Positions 49,001-62,564 of a DNA stretch of 64,000 bases are shown here, piece after piece. The stretch's first letter is position 1. Every line of letters starts with the position of its first letter. The notes beneath the pieces were generated by a model. The model was not told where the DNA came from and made no database searches. It saw only the letters and a program-made list of their open reading frames with translations. The DNA comes from Fistularia commersonii. Its lineage: Eukaryota; Chordata; Actinopteri; Syngnathiformes; Fistulariidae. The translations under genes and the position numbers were made by a program. The stretch spans positions 13,108,501 through 13,172,500 of the forward strand of contig JBBMNZ010000009.1 of NCBI GenBank assembly GCA_037954325.1, given 5' to 3'.

Positions 49001-50101
49001 TTTGGGAAGTAAAACACTTGGAGACTTGATTAATATTATACCAAATATAATACCAAACCACGCCTCATCATATGGCCCATAGTTGGCGAGTTTCTACTTT
49101 TGTATCAGTGTACATCAATCAGATTTTTCTCAACTCTAAAATATAAAGTAGCAGTGAAACTGATTTTCAAGTCTGACACACTCCCATCCTCCCAGGTGTG
49201 ATGGACTTTTCTGGCATGTCCCTCATCAAGTTGAAGAAAGAGGAAATGGAGGCTCAGGTAAGACGAGACGAGAACGGCCGACCCTTTGTTGTATTCCTGT
49301 TAGGTGCCGGACAAATCTGGGGATCAGTGGAACCTCAGGGCATCTTCTCACCTACGGTGTTTTGTTTTGGACTCCCAAGGTGAAGGTGCTGCAGTTGGAG
49401 AGCCTACTGGAACAGGAGCGGGTGCGCCTGGGGGAGCTGAGGAAGAGGCACTACGACCTCAATGGCGCCCCTGACGTGCTGGACGAGGCCGACAGCTTCC
49501 CGCCGCCTCCGCCGCCCACTTTATTCACCTCCCAACCTCAACTTCAGGCCTTCTCAGGAGCACAGCCATACTCACACACCCCCAGCCGCACGCAGAGCAA
49601 CCCGTTCGCACCTGCTACGACAGAGTCTTTCTCACTGCCTCAGCCCTACACAGCAACACACACCGATGCAGCGAAATACACCTACGCACCAGCCCAGATG
49701 AACACGCCAACAGACACCTACACACCCCCTCAGCCCTACACACCCCCTCAGTTCTACACACCAACGCACATATACACACCTCCTCAGTCTTACACTCCGC
49801 CCTCCACCCAAAGTTATTCGAACCCTCAGCCCTACACCTTGCCGCAGCAGTCCAGCCTCCCTCAGCCCCACTCGCCGTCTCAGCCCAAAAAGACGCTGCA
49901 GAGCAACGCAGACGCCAACAAGCCTGCCGCCAGGAAATCCAACATCTTCACCAAATCTGGAAACCTGCTGAAGAACGCGGCAAGTTGCAGATGACGCCAA
50001 TATGCAGATGACCTGAGTGGAATGATTCAACATGGCTGAGTGTGCTTTCTTTTTTTTTTCTACAGTTCAAGCGAAGCGAGGCTGGAACAGGCGAACAGTG
50101 A
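34003..50101 (+). CDS. hip1r: HIP1R, huntingtin-interacting protein 1-related, complete
   Basis: Sla2-family adaptor linking clathrin coats, PI(4,5)P2 membranes and F-actin in endocytosis. Exons: 34003-34083, 36195-36258, 36379-36521, 36617-36673, 37458-37538, 37704-37780, 37884-37945, 38805-38945, 39430-39487, 39587-39662, 39841-39978, 40059-40181, 40831-41014, 41106-41194, 41884-42000, 42125-42226, 42625-42819, 43034-43144, 43232-43426, 43506-43653, 44673-44759, 44838-44945, 45021-45157, 45558-45668, 45751-45809, 46202-46232, 46312-46374, 47180-47280, 47388-47493, 48343-48466, 49196-49257, 49380-49979, 50066-50101. Sum 3867 nt, 1288 aa (human 1068). ANTH domain residues 1-280 (TTFWSYILNLPL, SWKFCYLLHRLLRDGH); coiled coil 327-747; I/LWEQ actin-binding domain 748-1077 (DFYAKNSRWTEGLISASKTV, ELIASSHEIAASTAQLVAAS). 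Excess length comes from a duplicated coiled-coil exon and a Pro/Tyr-rich tail. The exon 2/3 junction (acceptor at 36378) and the final GC-AG intron are least certain. Confidence 0.96.
34765..34960 (-). repeat. V-type SINE with recognisable tRNA-related head
   Basis: The minus strand begins GGCTGCGGCTCAGTTGGCAG (A-box region), has GTGGTTCAAATCACC as B box, then the core TACCCTTGAGCAAAAAACTG and a tail ending in AAAGCACTTTGAAACCAC. In HIP1R intron 1. Confidence 0.75.
35217..35432 (-). pseudogene. RTE-clade retrotransposon ORF2 C-terminal fragment, antisense in HIP1R intron 1
   Basis: Minus-strand translation has the diagnostic RTE C-terminus: LELPGRRSRGRPKRRFMDVV followed by RED, then ENRVRWRGWIGRGNP. 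This is the region missing from the other RTE copy at 58500-60180. 5'-truncated, as usual for LINEs. Confidence 0.8.
42625..43426 (+). other. hip1r: HIP1R tandemly duplicated coiled-coil exons
   Basis: Exons 42625-42819 and 43232-43426 are both exactly 195 bp, in phase 0, and encode clearly paralogous 65-residue segments. Compare ALQAERDALLRSTSEREAEL with GLQRERELLLRKQRDQEAEL, and SLRQQAHLQQSSLDMERERL with SLKQQAALQHSSLEQERQRS; both end in AQLQQ(Q/K). They are separated by a 111-bp exon (43034-43144). Human HIP1R has one segment of this type, as far as I recall. Confidence 0.85.
47560..47680. repeat. Palindromic, MITE-like repeat, clearest copy
   Basis: Outer arms CTTCTTGTCGTGGCAACTGG and CTTGTTACGATGACAAGAAG (inverse, imperfect) with inner arms GACTTGAATTTC / GAAATTCAAGTC enclose a core with GAAGACGTTTTACCCC and CTCTGAGAGGCTTC. 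Lies in a HIP1R intron. Same family as the copies in CLIP1 introns. Confidence 0.75.
48682..48986. repeat. Interspersed repeat shared with 63139-63345
   Basis: Shares GAATAAGAATAAGA, TTTCAAGTAAAACATAACAA, GAAATACAAATAAAAC, TATAAAGTGTCAAAG and AAGTGTTTTAAGGTCTTAA in order with the second copy. The 48.7-kb copy extends about 90 bp further. Class unknown. In a HIP1R intron. Confidence 0.75.
49380..49979 (+). other. hip1r: HIP1R long penultimate exon with Pro/Tyr/Thr/Gln-rich tail
   Basis: A 600-bp exon. It starts with the end of the conserved region (LESLLEQERVRLGELRKRHY), then a polyproline run (about residue 1117) and several copies of a Y-T-P-P-Q unit between about 49715 and 49810. It ends in a Lys/Ala-rich stretch (KPAARKSNIFTKSGNLLKNA). 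Human HIP1R is much shorter here. The tail should be disordered. Confidence 0.85.
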
Positions 50102-51480
<1,379 letters not shown>

Positions 51481-52070
51481 TTTTTTTATTTCTCAAAGGA
51501 GCTTAGAGTGTTTACGATCACTGACTTTGGCTTTTATGACACTGTGTTTTCCCCATTTTTGGTGAATCTGGGCTCAACTCATGTTTTGTAATGACCTTAC
51601 AGCATTACATGTCCCATGTAATAGAAGAATAAAATATAACAAATTACAGGCGTCTCTCAGGTTACGGCATTAATAATAAATCAATCTAGTTTAATGAAAA
51701 AAACCCTAATAACTTGTTTGATGTAATGCATTAATGTTAGTATTTTACAAATGCATATCGATGTATTAATAATATTTTTAATTTGACGTTATCTCTGTAG
51801 TTACCAATTCATTTTCACTTAAATTTTTCATTTAGAATATTTTCCCCAGGTTATCTGTTAAAATAAAAATAATTTAAATTCTGGGTTTTTTTTTTGGCAG
51901 ATTGTAAAAATCTTTTGTTTCACAAGTACATAAAATTATTATTGAACGCTATCTAATTGATTGAAATTAACTATTAATTATTTTCACGAATGAAAATCCC
52001 ACAGTGGGATGTGGCACACTGAAGTCCTTCAGTCTGTCGAAATGAAAACAATAAATAACATTTTTGTATT

Positions 52071-52127
<57 letters not shown>

Positions 52128-52324
52128 TACATAAAGACTGGTTCTCTGACTTGACATCTAAATGTGACATGCTCAACAGCTTTGTTTTTCTTTAGTTCGT
52201 CGAAATGAAGACATTAATTTAAATTTGTTTATACGGGTGTGTGTACATATATATCGATACGACAAATAAAGAATAATCCTTTGAGATGTAAATGCGACAC
52301 GGTCGACGGTCATTGTTTTACTTT
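51481..52324. other. Intergenic spacer, HIP1R to RILPL1
   Basis: AT-rich and unannotatable, except for a (TG)n tract at 52077-52124. I see no trace of VPS37B or the other genes that separate HIP1R from RILPL1 in human. Confidence 0.7.
52077..52124. repeat. (TG)n microsatellite
   Basis: About 24 TG units, about 210 bp before the RILPL1 promoter motif. Confidence 0.95.
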
Positions 52325-52665
52325 GAAGGGCAACCGGAAGTGCGCGTTTCACCACGGCTAACTTGACGGCGGTCACCGGCCGCCTCCGGAGGGGACCGGA
52401 CGGGACAGCGATGGGACGCCGCCGGTACTCAGGCCGAACACAACAAGCCGAGGTCCGGGCCCGGAGCTCACGGACGGCGGCGCGGTAGCTGCGTTACATT
52501 TAAAACCCCGTTTTCCGACGTCTTTATCCGCCGGTGTTAAAGCTAGAAATTGTTAGTAAACTTCGAGGCGCCGCGTCGGAAGCGGGGGAAGGAAGTTTCT
52601 CCGCGGCCGAGGGAAAACACAAACAGGAAACCGGAGAGGGTCGACGGGTGTCCCGGCCGGCAGAC
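52325..52665 (+). promoter_or_regulatory. RILPL1 CpG-island promoter and 5' UTR
   Basis: An abrupt rise in GC and CpG from about 52,330 through the first exon. A near-consensus ETS/GABP site ACCGGAAGTG lies at 52333-52342, in a TATA-less setting typical of broadly expressed genes. The ATG is at 52666 (context CAGACATGG). Confidence 0.7.
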
Positions 52666-55600
52666 ATGGAGGAGTCCGGCTCGGCCCTGGAGAAGAATGT
52701 GGCCGACCTCACGGTGATGGACGTGTACGACATCGCCGCGGTGGTGGGCCAGGAGTTCGAGCGGATCATAGACCAGTACGGCTGCGAGGCTCTGTCCCGG
52801 CTGATGCCCAAAGTGGTCCGGGTGCTGGAGATCCTGGAGGTTCTGGTGAGCCGCAACAGCATCAGCCCGGAGACCGAGGAGCTGCGGCTGGAGCTGGACA
52901 AGCTGCGGCTGGAGAGGATGGACCGGCTGGAGAAGGAGAAGAAGCACAGAAAGGTTGTTTTCCTACCTAAAAGTTTATTTAAAACACATGGTTGACAACT
53001 AGTTGACGAATTGAATAGTTAAGGAGACGTGGACGTGGGGTAGTTTTGAATTTCTTAATTAAGAAAACAACTTTTTCATCAGGTTATTTTGGAAGTACAA
53101 TTATCTATCATTGGCAGTTCCCCTCCTTCAAATTAAGCCTCACTTACACATATTGTGTGTTTAATTTTTTTTTTCGTTTTATGAAAACATATTTATACAT
53201 ATTTGATCAAACTAACCCATCTAAATAAGCGAAAGAAATAATAATAATAACAACAACAACAACAATAACAATAACAATAACAATAATAATAATAATAATA
53301 GGATGTGTCTTGCAGGTGCATCCCACCTGAACACTGAAGGGTTAAACAGCTGTGTTTGGCTGGTTAGAGTGGGGGTGGGGGTCACGGAGAAAATGAATAA
53401 TTAAAGTAAGTCTTCCTAAATACCATCTGATATCTATAAAAGTTCAATTTTCCATCAAATTTCCGATTTTTTTTTCCTCAGCCACTGTAGCTAATTGCTT
53501 GCTGGAGGGTCATTTTTTTCTCCTTATAAATGTTATGAGGAGATGGTTTGGACCTGCTGTCAGTGAAAAACACCATACATCACGTCTAATATAAATTGGC
53601 CATACAAATCAAATTTGATGTAACTTTATAAAGCGGTGAGCGCCTCATTCTGCGGCTCTCTTTAGTTGTTTGTCCTTCAGAACAATAGGTTTATTGAGCA
53701 AGATGCTGCTAAAGGGTCATTCTTACCAGTAGCTCCTGGGTGGACAACCTGCGCTGTGACTGTGTTTGTATTTATAGTGTTTTTATAGTGTTTTTATAGT
53801 GTTTTATTATGGATCCCCTGTACCTGCTGCCTTTGTGACGTCCAGTCTTTTCAGCAGCATCCAATTTACTGGTCTGAGCATGTGATGTTGATCTTTCACC
53901 CACATTTGATTTTTAAGCAGGAATCTCAGCTTTTTTGAAATTATGTTGAATCCCACTCGCCAAAATGCACCGACGAAGAATTTGCTGTCAAAATAGAGAT
54001 TACTGAAGGAATCCGTGTCGTCCAATAGAGCCCTGCGGGATGGGTGGAGATCAAGAAGGAGAGGGCTCCTCGGAGGCTTCCCATGAAAAGACATTTTAAT
54101 TACGGTTATCTTGTAATCTCTTCATCACAGTTTCCTCCACAGACTAATTTAACTGTTTTTTTTTCCTTCTGCAATGTTTAATACAAATGGAAATCCCAAA
54201 GTCTGAGAATATAGTCAATCAAAGAAAAGAGAATATTAAAAACAGGGATTGCTGACGCGTCCATCGGATAATGTGACTAATCAATTGATGATATTTTTTA
54301 AGCATGAAAATCATTCTTGAAAAAAAGATCTCCCCTGTGTATATAATAATGGTATTAATAATAACAGTAAAGTGTGTGAATCCGATGCTTTATTATAACT
54401 CAGTATCTAAATTACAATCTTAAGTCTGATTCAGTTCATGGGCTCCGATGGAAGTGAGACGACGAAGAGCCATTTGAAAGCCCGTTATTACATTCATATC
54501 AACTCGAGACCTCACAAGGAATTAAATTAAATGAATCAGTTACTAAATAGAGAATAGAAGAGTCATTTAGTAAAGGAATAAATTGCTGATTTTCCTCTGA
54601 ACGGTGGATAATCTGTAAAGTAGCCACTCTGGGATGTAACCAGGGTGTAAAAGGGTTATGTGGTCACTCAAAACCATCTCACACACTCACACACCCACAA
54701 AAACATAGACACGCACACACACATACACACACACATACACACACACACTCACACACACATACACACACACAAACAGAGAGGAATATTGTGGCTGCCTGGA
54801 GTTGCTCCGTGAGATGCTATAAAAAGTCAGTCAAAGTATGTGTCAGTTTCCCCATGACGGTAACTCTGACAAGGTGACAGGCGATAGGTTTCTGTCACGA
54901 CACCCTGAAAAGACAAAAAAGACTGGATCAAAGAAATAGATCTCAGTCGTCAAAAACCCAGCAGCCCCAGGAGAGACTAACAGATTTAATATTTTCCCAA
55001 AAAACATGAAATTTCAGTTTCAGGTAGAGACTGAGCTCTTCTAGAGGTCATGAAGGCCTAAGGTGAAAGTTCTCCAGACTCTATGGAATGAGTGGAAGTG
55101 ATTTTACAAGGACTTAAATAATGGAATATTCAGTAGGTTTTTTTACCAGGCGATTTGTCCCTTCTCCGCAAATTGCACCACTGTGAAGTTTGGAGAATGT
55201 GAATGTCCCCGAGGTCACGTGGTCCAGCAGCGCGTCTCATGAGCCGACGGGAAAACACAGACAAACGTGCGTGAAAACGTAACGAATTTCTGTGAAAACA
55301 GTGTAAATCGATGCGAAGAGTGGGGAAAATGTGCCGTGAAACTTGGCTAGCGAATTTCCCACATTCACAAGAAAAGTCTTTTCTATACTCCCGATGTGAT
55401 TTTGAAAATCGCCATGATTTGTCCGAAAATCATTGTGACAACATCGCTGCTGCATGACAGCATACTAATGTTTCATTTATGCAGGAAAGTGTCACATCTC
55501 CAGAAACCACCCATTTGCCCGATATACATAATCAGTCATGATAACCAGGATGAACAAATAATGTTTTCTTCTCTGTGTGTGGGCGTCCAGGAGCTGGAGC

Positions 55601-58600
55601 TGGTGGAGGACGTCTGGAGAGGAGAGGCCCAGGATCTCCTCTCCCAGATCGCTCAGCTACAGGAGGAAAACAAAACCCTCCTGACCAACATGTCCATCAA
55701 GGACCCCATGAGCGAGGAAGACCTGCAGAGGCACGAGGGTGAGGAAGACCTACCGCACGTCTTTGACTTTTGTCTTTTGACCCCAAAGCTCTTTTACTTT
55801 GCTCCAACTTCAACCTTCTGAACCCAAACTCCCACCCATCTCAAAATTAATATTATTTTATATGTGTGGACATGTATGTACATGCATGCACACACCCAAA
55901 CATTATTATCAGTGTTAGTGTGTGTATGTGTGTGTGTGTGTGGGGGGGGCTAAGGAGCTGTATGAGCGGATGACCCCTCCAGCTGTCCTGGGAGTGTGTG
56001 CAACAGAATAAGCATGAGGTGCCAGAATAATGCGGATTATATCGACTTGCGCGATGGAGGTGTATTTCATCTGCTGCGCGTCTCCGTGTCCCCTGGGCGG
56101 CATACAAAGGAGGCCTCTGTGGAGGCACACAGTGGCCGCAGTCACTGTGAAACACAGCCTCAGTGTGGCTGCACACCTGCTGCACGCAGACGTGCACTTG
56201 CAGGAATCCGGGCCGCCCCCCAATCCATCGCGGTTCTTAGCGAGCCATAAACGCTGCTGATGACTTGATGTCGCCCCCACAGGTATGAGCGAGAGGGAGA
56301 GGCAGGTGATGAAGAAGCTGAAGGAGGTGGTGGATAAGCAGCGTGACGAGATCCGGGCCAAGGACCGGGAGCTGACCCTGAAGAACGAGGACATCGAGGC
56401 TGTAAGGAGACGCGGCATATGTCGTTTGACAAATACCGAACCAGGACATTTACAGAACTCCCTGATAATAAATCACATGGCGTTCCCTCGTCTTTGTTAT
56501 CCTCCTCTTCCTTCTCGCTCAGCTGATCCAGCAGTCGTTGTCCACGTGACACATCAGAAACCCATTTAGGACCGTCAAAACGTCCATCCATTCATCCTTC
56601 TTGACCTACATATATCTCGTATCGTTTGCATTAAAGTTGATAATTTACCAAACGATCTATGTATCTCTCAAAATTGATGCTTCATTATAACTCAAACTAA
56701 TCATCTCATGTTGCGATTTTCAAAATAAAAGCTCAATTTTTTAGAGAAATTCCAAGCTATCCATGTCAATTTTTTTTTTTTTTTGTTACAAATGGTTTTA
56801 AGAAAAGAGATTGACGCACATCTTGTATCTTAAACATCGTATCTGTCTTCTCCCTGCAGCTGCAGCAGCAACAGTCTCGCCTGATGAAGATCAACCACGA
56901 CCTTCGCCACAAGATATCGGTGGTGGAGGCCCAGGGCAAAGCCCTGATTGAACAAAAGGTGGAGCTGGAGGCCAGGGGTCAGGCACGCCAGCAGGAAGTC
57001 ACCGCTCTCCGCCAGGAAGTCGTACGCTTGAGGGAACACCTGCAGGGAGACCCGCCGGCCAAGGATGCAGAGGAGTCCCCGCCTCAGCCGCCGTCACCTG
57101 CAGAGGTAATAAAATTCATAAAAGTCTATAACTGCAAAAGATAAGAAATATACATGTATTTTCCTGTATTGAACACCTATTGGTGTTCCTTTTGTTGGTC
57201 CCCCACAAAACCACTGGATCCGTGGCTGAGTGTCCATAAAAAATAGCAGCAGCTGAACAACTCCATTTGAATATAATGATATTTATATCATTATTATCAT
57301 TATCATCATAATTGTTATTATTAATCATGAGGATGATAAGTACTCAATGTATGAAGATCAGTCTCAGTTATAAAACAATGAAAACAAAATAGAGACAGTG
57401 CAAACATGACAACCACAGGAATAGAAAACAAACGACGAAAAGACACAAATCTGCATTTATATCTTTTAAATGAAATAAGGCATTATCTAGCAATTAATGT
57501 ATCATTAGATGTTTTTTTTTTATTTTCCCACAGGAGCAGTAATTATAATGTTAAAATAATCGTCAGTTTGTGAATTAAATGCTATGTGATTTTATCTTGC
57601 ATTTAATGTATCATTAGATGTTTTTTTTATTTTCCCACAGGAGCAGTAATTATGATCTTAAAATAATAGTCAGTTTGTGAATGTAATGCTTCATCACTTA
57701 AAAAAAGTTACTTTAATGTGTTTATTTTATTTTTGTGTCGCTTTGCATTCAGTTTAAATTGAAGTTATTTTGTATTGTCAGCTCAGATGGGGTAATAATA
57801 AGTGGCAATAAGTGAAGATAATAAGTGTCTTTCACTCCATCAGCGGGGGGAAGCTGCCGTTGTGGCGGGGGCAGCGGGAGCCGCGGGCCGGTCGGCTCAA
57901 TCCGACCCGCGTGGGCTGACGGGTGGGTCCCCCGCGGTCCCGCAGCCCCCGCCCGGCTCCTTTGGCCCTGACATGCGGGAGGAGGATGAGGAAGATGAGG
58001 AGGACGAGGCAGTGTTGCTCTGGGTAAATGGAGAACCGGTAGCTAGAGAAGTGCTGTGAGTGTCCTGAATCTAACCCCCTACCCCTCGGAGGGAACAGGT
58101 CCTCATTGGACCCCTCACCCCCAACTGGTAGACTAACACGTGAGTGACCTCTAACAGCGTTAGCCGGCCAAGGCCCCACGCAGATCTTCTAAATATAGAC
58201 TCTAACCGCACCTTTGTTTGCCCTCCCGACTCCAAGTCCAACTGAAGTCAAGCTGCATGCGATTCATCTGTCATTACTAGAATCTGTCCAGCGACGTGGA
58301 GCCAAATATAGCAACACATGGCAAAGCAATACGACAAATAGCAATATGTAGGGGCAAGGAAGCAATATGAAGAAATACTGAGCTAAACTCGGCCGAACGA
58401 TTCGGAGTGACGCAGACGACTACACAAAGCTTTAGGTAGCAACTCGCAATAGCACAGAAAAACACAAATTCAGAGCAACATGTAGCCACGCACAGCAGTG
58501 CAGCCTCAGGTGGGCACAGGCCAGAGTCCCCCTGAGCTGGTCCCAAGCCCTGATAAATGCAGAGGGTTGCGTCAGGAAGGGCATCCGGCATAAAACTTGT

Positions 58601-60985
58601 GCCAAAAGCAAATATGTGAATCGAACCCAAGCATCTCATACTGGATGGGTTGAGGTTAGCAACGACCGGCATTGGTGCAGAGAACCTACAGGGTACCAGT
58701 GGAAATTGGGCTACTATGGATCAAAGAAGGAGAGGAGGAAGGCGTGTTCGGAAGCAGAGCGAGAAGAGGAAAGGCAAGAGTCTGAGACAGAGAGCAGGGA
58801 CTTTGAATATCGGGACTATGACAGGAAAAGGTAGAGAGTTGGTCAACATGATGCAGAGAAGAAAAGTGGATATACTGTGTGTCCAGGAGACCAGGTGGAA
58901 AGGTAGTAAGGCTAGAAGCTTAGGAGCAGGCTTTAACTTGTACTATTATGGTACTGACAGGAAGAGAAATGGAGTAGGAGTTATCTTGAAGGAGGAGTTT
59001 GTGAGGAATGTTCTGGAGGTAAAAAGAGTTTCATAGACTCATGAGTCTGAAACTGGAAATTGAAGGTGTGATGCTCAATGTTGTTTGAGGAACAGATGGT
59101 GGTAGACTATGCAAAAAGGATGGAAATGGCTGTCAAGAATACTTTTTTCCAGAAAAGATAGGCACATAGGGTACCTTAAGTCCAGAGGTAGGAGCACCCA
59201 AGTACTTTAAAGAGCTGATGAATGAGGGAAACAAAAGACACAGAAGGGTAGAAAAAGTGACTATTGTAGACCACAAAGAAGAAGAGATTCATAAAAGTGA
59301 AGTGACCAAGGCACTGAAGAGGATGAAGAGTGGAAAGGCAGTTGATCCTAATGATACCTGTGGAGGTATGGAAGTGTCTAGGTAATGGCACTTGTGGCAG
59401 TGTTTCTGGTTAGATTATTCAACAGGATCTTAGAGAGTGAGAAGATGCCTGAGGTATGGAGAGGAAGTGTGATGGTGCCCATTTTTAAGAATAAGGGGGA
59501 TGTGCAGAATTGCGATAACTATAGAGGGATAAATCTGATGAGCCATACAATGAAGTCATGGGAAAGAGTAGTGGAAACTAGATTGAGCAGCAGTCAGCAA
59601 TCCTGACCAGCAATGACTTCATGCCCGGAAAGAGAACTACAGATGTAGTATTTGCTTTGAGAATGCTAATAGAGAAGTATGGAGAAGGTCAGATCGAGCT
59701 GCTTTACACTTTTGTAAACTTAGAAAAAGTATAGGACAGGGTGTCGAGAGAGGAACTGTGCTATTGTATGAGAAAGTCTTGAGTGGCAGAGAAGTATGTT
59801 AGATTGGTGCAGGACATGTATGCTAGCTGTGAGACAGTTGTGAGGTGCTGTAGGTGTAACAGAAGTTCAAGGTGAGGACTCAGCTCTGAGTCCCTTCTTG
59901 TTTGCAGTGGTGATGGGAAGGCAAACAGATGACGTGAGACAGGAATCTCCATGGGCCATGATGTTTGCAAATGACATTGAGATCTGTAGTGAGGGACCAG
60001 GGAACAGGTTGAAGAAAATCTTGAGAGCTGAAGGTATGCTCTGGAAAGGAGAGGAATGAAAGTTAGTCACAGCAAGACAGAATATATGTGTGTGAATGAA
60101 AGGAACCCGGGTGGAATGGTGAGAGATCAATAAGTTGGAGGATTTCAAGTACTTAGGGTCAAGTCTCATGTAGTGACACATAGCAGCACATAACTTATTA
60201 GCCAAAAGTGCTCACTCTAACTGAAAGTCCTGATGATTTTCTGGTAATTGCTTTTAAATTCTAAGAAAGTGTTGTGCATTTGCCTCCTTCCTCTCTTTAC
60301 AGGTTTATTTTTTGGATCATTCTTAGCTAAGTTCTTGCCCTTTCAGCCATTTCTTGCTCATTTCAAGACATGACAAGAATGGAATTCTCACAGATGTATT
60401 TGTGATTCCTCATAGGTGCTAAGGTACTACATTTTCAAGCAGTTTGGTTGAATGTCTTCAATGCCTCTTCTCTGGGAGTGTTATGTGTTCCTTGACAAGC
60501 GCGCTTCTTTCGAAGCATTTTAAGGGCACCATAATAACAAGAGCCAAGCATGTCACTGCAGGCCAATAAAATCTGAAGTATAAGTACCGTTTCCCACTTG
60601 ACCTGCTGCCACAGTGCCAGACATATTCAGTGTTTTCAATCTTTTTTTATTTTGAAGGAATTTCTATTTAATTAAGACATATATATATATATATATTAAT
60701 GTTTTATTTAACAGGATTTATTTACTAATTCGTCGATTCAAAAGTATTAAACCTGATGTTTTGGTTGATGTTTTTTTTTTACCACGAGTCTTTTTGCTGA
60801 TTTTTTAGATTTTATTTATTTTTTTAATCTTGAAAAAAATCTATTGAAACCGAACATCGACTGAAAATGGCTTGATATTTCCGTTGGGCTTCAGTGTGCA
60901 GTTTTGCATAACAGTCACATTGTGCTGATGTGTGTTTGTGCTCAGTGCATGACAGCCGTCCAGCAGTCTGTAAACACACACAGCT

Positions 60986-61024
<39 letters not shown>

Positions 61025-61393
61025 TCAGCGTTCCAATCAAACTAGGTAGAATTGAAGTGGAGGCAGGAAGGAGGTTGGAACTTGTGTATTTGAAGAAGGC
61101 CTGATGTCTGACTCAGTTCAGTGTTTGCCACCAGGGGGCGCTGTACGATGTGTTCCAATATTTTAACTTTGCAACTGATTTCGAGTGAATATCTTGGCAG
61201 GAGGCGCTGTGTGAGGAGGAAGCGGGCGCTCTGGACTCCAAGGACCCCAACCGACCGAGGTTTACCCTGCAGGAGCTGAGGGACGTCCTGCACGAGAGGA
61301 ACGAGCTGAAGGCAAAAGTCTTTCTGCTGCAGGAGGAGCTTGCCTACTACAAGAGGTACCCGTTCTCCTTCGCCCTCGCTTCTCTTCACCTCT

Positions 61394-61427
<34 letters not shown>

Positions 61428-62518
61428 GCAGGGGTTTAGGTTTCCTTTCCTAGAAAGAGCTCCGGTGAGTCTGTAAGACCACTTTTGAACCAGGGCGAGG
61501 GGGAAGTGTCAGGAAGAGAGCTGTTATAATTCCCTGTCATGGAGACAAAAAGAATGAGGAAGAACATATTTTTCACTTTTTATGAAGATTTCCCTTTCTT
61601 TTTTTCTTATTGGATTAGCAATCATAGTTGTTTTTTTCATTGTTTTTTTTTTTTTTTAAATAACAGCCTGTAACAAGCTCTATGTTGACCTTGACTGTAG
61701 ACTTTTAAAATTTGACAGACGGGCCAGGTCACCACAAGATATGATACATTTTAAACAATACGCATTTGTTAACAGTACATATCAGACTCGTCTAACATTT
61801 GCTTTGAAAATAAAACCAGCTTGGTTTTGAAGGCTCTGACGTTTGCTTGCATTTCATGCACAAACCGGTTTTTCCCTCGTAGCTTCACATCCAGCTCATT
61901 CCTGTGTGTCAGTATGTCCACAGTAAAGGCTAAATCACAAAGCCAATATGTGTCATTCAGCTCAGGAAAATTCTCAAGTAGCTCCAAAAATGAAATAATC
62001 TCCCATTTGAGCTCCCACATTCATTGATCCAATCATTCAATCATTCACGTCAAGAGTGAATTCTATACCGATCTTTGGCGGGCCGGATTAAAAAGACCAA
62101 TGGGCCGGATGTGGCCCGCGGGCCGTAGTTTGCCCACCCTCGGTCTATATGTGTTTGTGCTTATGCATGTAATGTATACTTTACATTATGGAAGAGTTTA
62201 ACTTGGACTGGTCAAAGCTTGTTAGCATCACAACTGACTGTCTAATCGGGATGAACATATATTGGTAAGCTTACCTTTCTATCTTGAACAAGCCATTCTG
62301 AGTACAAACAAATATAATCATAAAGGTATCTACTGGGATAAAATCCGCTCTACAAACATACTGGTGTGGTTGTGTTGCGTTGGTAGCAGTTGGGTTTCCT
62401 TGCTTTCTGGTTTTCTCAGTGAATTTGATATGACAGCTGCAAACACTTGTGTTTACAAGAAAGTCAATGTTCCTTGTTTTTTTTTTCTGTGAAAAACTTA
62501 TTTATTTGGTTATTTGGT

Positions 62519-62564
<46 letters not shown>

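Larger units (their letters stand above)
52954..55590 (+). other. RILPL1 intron 1 (2.6 kb)
   Basis: Holds the trinucleotide and CA microsatellites listed separately. No exon or recognisable transposon seen. Confidence 0.7.

Noticed and set aside
49632..50033. Minus-strand 133-codon ORF opposite the HIP1R tail
   Set aside because: Shadow of the Pro/Tyr-rich coding repeat on the plus strand; biased codons are explained by the sense frame.
52524..52947. Two minus-strand ORFs of 125-134 codons over RILPL1 exon 1
   Set aside because: Antisense shadows of a GC-rich coding exon. The plus frame matches RILPL1 almost residue for residue.
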